Positions 5,839 to 6,927 of a DNA stretch of 6,927 bases are shown one piece after another. Each line of letters opens with the position of its first letter. Positions within the stretch are counted from its first letter, which is position 1. The position numbers were made by a program, and so were the translations under genes. The notes under the pieces were generated by a model. That model saw only the letters and a program-made list of their open reading frames with translations. It was not told the origin of the DNA and ran no database searches. The DNA is from JBFXDW01 sp050180745 (GTDB lineage: Bacteria; Pseudomonadota; Alphaproteobacteria; UBA9219), in contig JBFXDW010000094.1 in assembly GCA_050180745.1 (NCBI GenBank), positions 1-6,927 of the forward strand, in the 5' to 3' direction.

Positions 5839-6021
5839 CTATTCTGTATCTGATCCCATTAAGGCAGCAAGAAGGTTAACATCTTCAGCACTTGCAGTGC
5901 CAGCTTGTACAGCTGCTCTCAGGTTATTTATTTCTAAGGTTCGTTTCTTGAACTGCTCTGGAGTTTCTCCTAGTCTAAATCCTCCAGTTTCCTCAATCCA
6001 TTGATCTTTTGTCCTACTCAT
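5839..6021 (-). CDS. Small protein of unknown function (60 residues), phage-like in character
   Basis: A 60-residue, soluble, acidic, mostly helical protein starting MSRTKDQWIEETGGFRLGE and ending LLAALMGSDTE. I do not recognise the family. It is the only convincing gene in the right-hand 1.4 kb. The ATG at 6021 follows AGGAGG with 4 bases between (CCTCCT at 6026-6031 on the + strand), an ideal ribosome site. The protein has a balanced composition with no odd runs, and the reading frame ends at TAG. AGA, AGG and GGA codons are frequent, unlike the genes further left. Upstream is a weak promoter-like pair; 13 bases after the stop is a 6-bp hairpin, so it may be a single-gene transcript. Small free-standing helical proteins like this are common in phages and prophage remnants, which fits the changed base composition, but there is no direct evidence of function. 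Confidence 0.7.
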   Translation of the reverse strand: MSRTKDQWIEETGGFRLGETPEQFKKRTLEINNLRAAVQAGTASAEDVNLLAALMGSDTE

Positions 6022-6052
6022 CTTTCCTCCTAGAATGCTATGTATATTGGAT

Positions 6053-6081
6053 TAGATAGGGAGTTTCTTTAGCTAATTCAA
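6053..6081 (-). promoter_or_regulatory. Weak candidate promoter for the 60-codon gene
   Basis: On the - strand TTGAAT (6081-6076) and TATCTA (6058-6053) are 17 bases apart, some 30 bases upstream of the ATG. A better -35, TTGACA (6091-6086), lies just upstream but lacks a correctly spaced -10. Confidence 0.2.
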
Positions 6082-6084
6082 GGA

Positions 6085-6113
6085 TTGTCAACCATTTCTA
6101 GATTGCTGATAGT
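6085..6113 (+). promoter_or_regulatory. Weak candidate + strand promoter
   Basis: TTGTCA (6085-6090, five of six to consensus) and GATAGT (6108-6113, four of six) are 17 bases apart. A start near 6120 would drive transcription rightward through the duplicated hairpin modules to the terminator at 6847-6871, back to back with the small - strand gene. Confidence 0.22.
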
Positions 6114-6141
6114 TATTTTCTAAGCAGTACGGATTTATCCT

Positions 6142-6158
6142 GATAGGTAATTACCATC
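6142..6158. promoter_or_regulatory. Palindrome GGTAATTACC, possible operator
   Basis: A perfect 10-base palindrome (6146-6155) that extends to GAT...ATC with one unpaired base. It lies about 30 bases downstream of the weak + strand promoter, where a repressor could bind. No matching second copy was found in the window. Confidence 0.25.
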
Positions 6159-6204
6159 TCCGATGTTAGCAATGCTAGTTATGCTCCGAAGAGATATTAG
6201 ATTT

Positions 6205-6251
6205 CTGTTCCACCATCAGAGAGTATAGGTAACCCTGTTCTACCAGAGGAG
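6205..6251 (+). repeat. Short tandem copies of CTGTTC[CT]ACCA
   Basis: CTGTTCCACCA (6205-6215) and CTGTTCTACCA (6235-6245) are 30 bases apart. The second can fold as CTGTTCT-ACC-AGAGGAG (6235-6251), 7 positions with one G-G mismatch. The core CTGTTC also occurs at 5619 and 6521, in both cases inside a proposed stem or at its edge. Confidence 0.45.
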
Positions 6252-6263
6252 AGGATACCTTGA

Positions 6264-6283
6264 TCCTGTAATCTACAGGAGGT
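6264..6283 (+). ncRNA. Hairpin A: 7-bp stem, 3-base loop, then GGT
   Basis: TCCTGTA-ATC-TACAGGA forms a perfect 7-bp stem, and its 3' arm runs directly into GGT to make AGGAGGT. The Shine-Dalgarno-like sequence is thus half inside the stem. Its counterpart in copy B keeps the same fold with a different sequence. Confidence 0.55.
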
Positions 6284-6371
6284 CATAGCTATTCTTCATT
6301 ATCATTCAGGATATTTATCTATTCTGATTATCTAATCGGGATGATCTATTAATTCTGTATGAGAGGGCTAC

Positions 6372-6383
6372 AGATATATATCT
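6372..6383. repeat. Perfect 12-base palindrome AGATATATATCT
   Basis: A fully self-complementary AT-rich 12-mer inside repeat copy A that is not conserved in copy B. It may be a protein site or an unimportant AT tract. Confidence 0.3.
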
Positions 6384-6487
6384 CTAAATGAGTATGTTAT
6401 TCTATATTATTAGAGCGGAGCTCGTAGTTATCTGTATCTTATCTATGTTCTCTCTGATATCTCTTAGAGCTGGTTGATCTATCTTCT

Positions 6488-6671
6488 ATTAGGTAGCAGG
6501 TTCTTCTTTTCTCTCTTTGTCTGTTCTTGATCTTCAAGGAGGTTCTTTATCAATCTTATTGTCTCTAATGGGGATTGAGTATCTATTCTGATTATCTCTA
6601 TACACTCGGTTTCTCTGATTTACCTGTATGAGATTTCTATGCTTAATCTATTTCTAGGTGTTATCTCTAAT
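6488..6671 (+). repeat. Diverged direct repeat, copy B
   Basis: The right copy of the module: AGGTA (6491), hairpin plus GGT (6524-6543), the identical 18-mer (6580-6597), CTGTATGAGA (6624-6633) and TATCTCTAA (6662-6670). The offsets to copy A grow from about 260-264 bases at the left to 283 at the right, so small insertions have accumulated between otherwise ordered blocks. This copy lies closer to the intrinsic terminator. Confidence 0.7.
6524..6543 (+). ncRNA. Hairpin B: same fold as hairpin A with compensatory changes
   Basis: TTCTTGA-TCT-TCAAGGA again gives 7 pairs, a 3-base loop and a following GGT. Relative to hairpin A, pair 5 changes G-C to T-A, pair 6 changes T-A to G-C, and pair 2 changes C-G to T-G. 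Two double changes that keep pairing, and a G-U that pairs only in + strand RNA, argue for a selected RNA fold. Confidence 0.55.
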
Positions 6672-6747
6672 CCATATTCTATTTTCGTGTGCTAATCTTT
6701 TTTATGTATTATATTTTCTCTTTTCACTGTCTTTTATTATACTCCTG

Positions 6748-6795
6748 AATCCTTGCTCCGTTTGTTACCTTACTCGCTACGCAATCCTTGCTCCG
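6748..6795. repeat. 13-base direct repeat AATCCTTGCTCCG, two copies
   Basis: Exact copies at 6748-6760 and 6783-6795, 35 bases apart, in a locally GC-richer patch that also contains TTACTCGCTACGC between them. CAATCCTTG (6782-6790) is complementary to CAAGGATTG (6079-6087), and GCTCCGCTC (6790-6798) to GAGCGGAGC (6413-6421). Each is a 9-bp match that could be long-range RNA pairing, though matches of this length are near chance expectation in a 1.4-kb tract. Confidence 0.6.
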
Positions 6796-6846
6796 CTCGT
6801 AAGAGAGATTTCCCCGGTTAAAATATCTATCTCTTTCCTCTTCTCT

Positions 6847-6871
6847 TATACTGGTTCCGGTATATTTTTTT
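6847..6871 (+). terminator. Intrinsic (Rho-independent) terminator
   Basis: TATACTG-GTTC-CGGTATA forms a 7-bp stem (one G-U) with a 4-base loop and is followed at once by seven T (6865-6871). The stem is AT-rich at the base but the geometry is right. It points rightward, and no convincing + strand gene ends before it, which suggests it ends a non-coding transcript. Confidence 0.6.
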
Positions 6872-6927
6872 CAATTGAAACAGAGCATTAAAGGTGGTCT
6901 CTGATTAGGCTATAAAGGCCCATCCTT
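6872..6927. other. Right edge; possible C-terminal fragment of a - strand gene
   Basis: On the - strand a frame open to the window edge reads RMGLYSLIRDHL and stops at TAA (6888-6890). It could be the tail of a gene entering from the right or a chance ORF; 12 residues are too few to decide. Confidence 0.15.

Larger units (their letters stand above)
6225..6388 (+). repeat. Diverged direct repeat, copy A
   Basis: The left copy of a module repeated about 260-280 bases to the right. Shared blocks in the same order are AGGTA (6227), a 7-bp hairpin plus GGT (6264-6283), the 18-mer TATCTATTCTGATTATCT (6316-6333), CTGTATGAGA (6355-6364) and TATCTCTAA (6379-6387). Spacers between blocks differ, so the copies are old. 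No reading frame is shared between the two copies, so the conserved parts are more likely structural or regulatory than coding. A partial third copy of the 18-mer, TATCTATTCTG, lies at 5836-5846 across the stop codon of the small gene. Confidence 0.7.
6114..6871 (+). ncRNA. Candidate large non-coding transcript
   Basis: About 750 bases with no credible ORF on either strand. At its left is a weak promoter-like pair (6085-6113) and at its right a good intrinsic terminator (6847-6871). In between lie the duplicated hairpin modules. Size and setting recall large phage-associated RNAs such as GOLLD or ROOL, but no sequence motif of those families was recognised. Degenerate, non-functional DNA remains a real alternative. 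The left boundary is the least certain part. Confidence 0.3.

Noticed and set aside
5130..5860. A - strand frame with no TGA over about 240 codons, broken only by TAA and TAG, with protein-like stretches (for example DIATEPAPELPGDSLRVLRD); possible stop-codon recoding.
   Set aside because: Chromosomal genes in the window end at TAA or TAG, no start codon with a ribosome site opens the frame, and the other two - strand frames look about equally open between 5480 and 5640. Zero TGA among eleven stops is mildly unusual but six frames were examined.
5839..6004. + strand ORF overlapping the 60-codon gene.
   Set aside because: It lies opposite the better-supported - strand gene, which has an AGGAGG site; the + strand ORF has none.
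6277..6310. Translation start after AGGAGGT in repeat copies A and B.
   Set aside because: No ATG, GTG or TTG lies at a suitable distance in either copy, and ORFs from rare ATT/ATC starts are under 15 codons and not shared.
6658..6891. 77-codon + strand ORF rich in Leu, Phe, Ser and Ile that could be a membrane protein.
   Set aside because: It begins at a GTG without a ribosome site, its hydrophobicity follows from the pyrimidine-rich strand, and it runs through the intrinsic terminator at 6847-6871.
5134..6927. tRNA, tmRNA, RNase P or SRP RNA, CRISPR array, or attachment site.
   Set aside because: No T-loop motif, CCA end, family core motif, regularly spaced repeats or long terminal direct repeats were seen.

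Overview
The left 5.1 kb of this window looks like an alphaproteobacterial chromosome of moderate GC. Evidence is the adjacent gpmI and envC-like genes, an rlmH gene, and a stand-alone receiver / Hpt pair of the kind common in that class. No species can be named. The standard genetic code is in use: the recognisable genes end at TAA or TAG. The right ~1.4 kb (from about 5,480) is different in texture. It is pyrimidine-rich on the + strand, full of stop codons in all frames, and carries only one convincing small gene. It resembles phage or other mobile-element DNA.

Layout. (1) 1-1431, + strand: the 3' end of gpmI (cofactor-independent phosphoglycerate mutase), overlapped by an EnvC-like murein-hydrolase activator. 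(2) 1434-1868, - strand: rlmH, convergent with envC at 2 bp. (3) 1869-2194: intergenic, with a weak promoter for the next operon and a doubtful 22-codon ORF. (4) 2195-3019, + strand: a two-gene phosphorelay operon, a single-domain receiver protein and an Hpt protein, with no kinase or output protein visible. (5) 3028-5133, - strand: a 701-residue protein of unknown function with about three leucine-rich repeats at the N-terminus and a long helical C-terminal half. (6) 5134-5480: leader of that gene, with mutually exclusive hairpins and a 19-codon ORF whose stop overlaps the gene's start. (7) 5480-6927: the ORF-poor tract.

The ORF-poor tract holds the most interesting signals. At 5618-5725 several short helices and a kissing loop fit together on the + strand. 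At 5839-6021 (- strand) there is a 60-codon gene with an AGGAGG ribosome site. At 6225-6671 a diverged direct duplication contains, in both copies, a 7-bp hairpin followed directly by GGAGGT, with compensatory base changes between the copies, then a shared 18-mer. At 6847-6871 an intrinsic terminator points right. Together these suggest one or more structured + strand non-coding RNAs, possibly one of about 750 nt ending at that terminator. This is inference from sequence reading; folding, homology search and expression were not tested.

Functional links: gpmI (glycolysis) and envC (activation of peptidoglycan amidases at division) are translationally coupled by overlap but not functionally related. 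The receiver and Hpt proteins probably exchange phosphate with each other or with a kinase encoded elsewhere.
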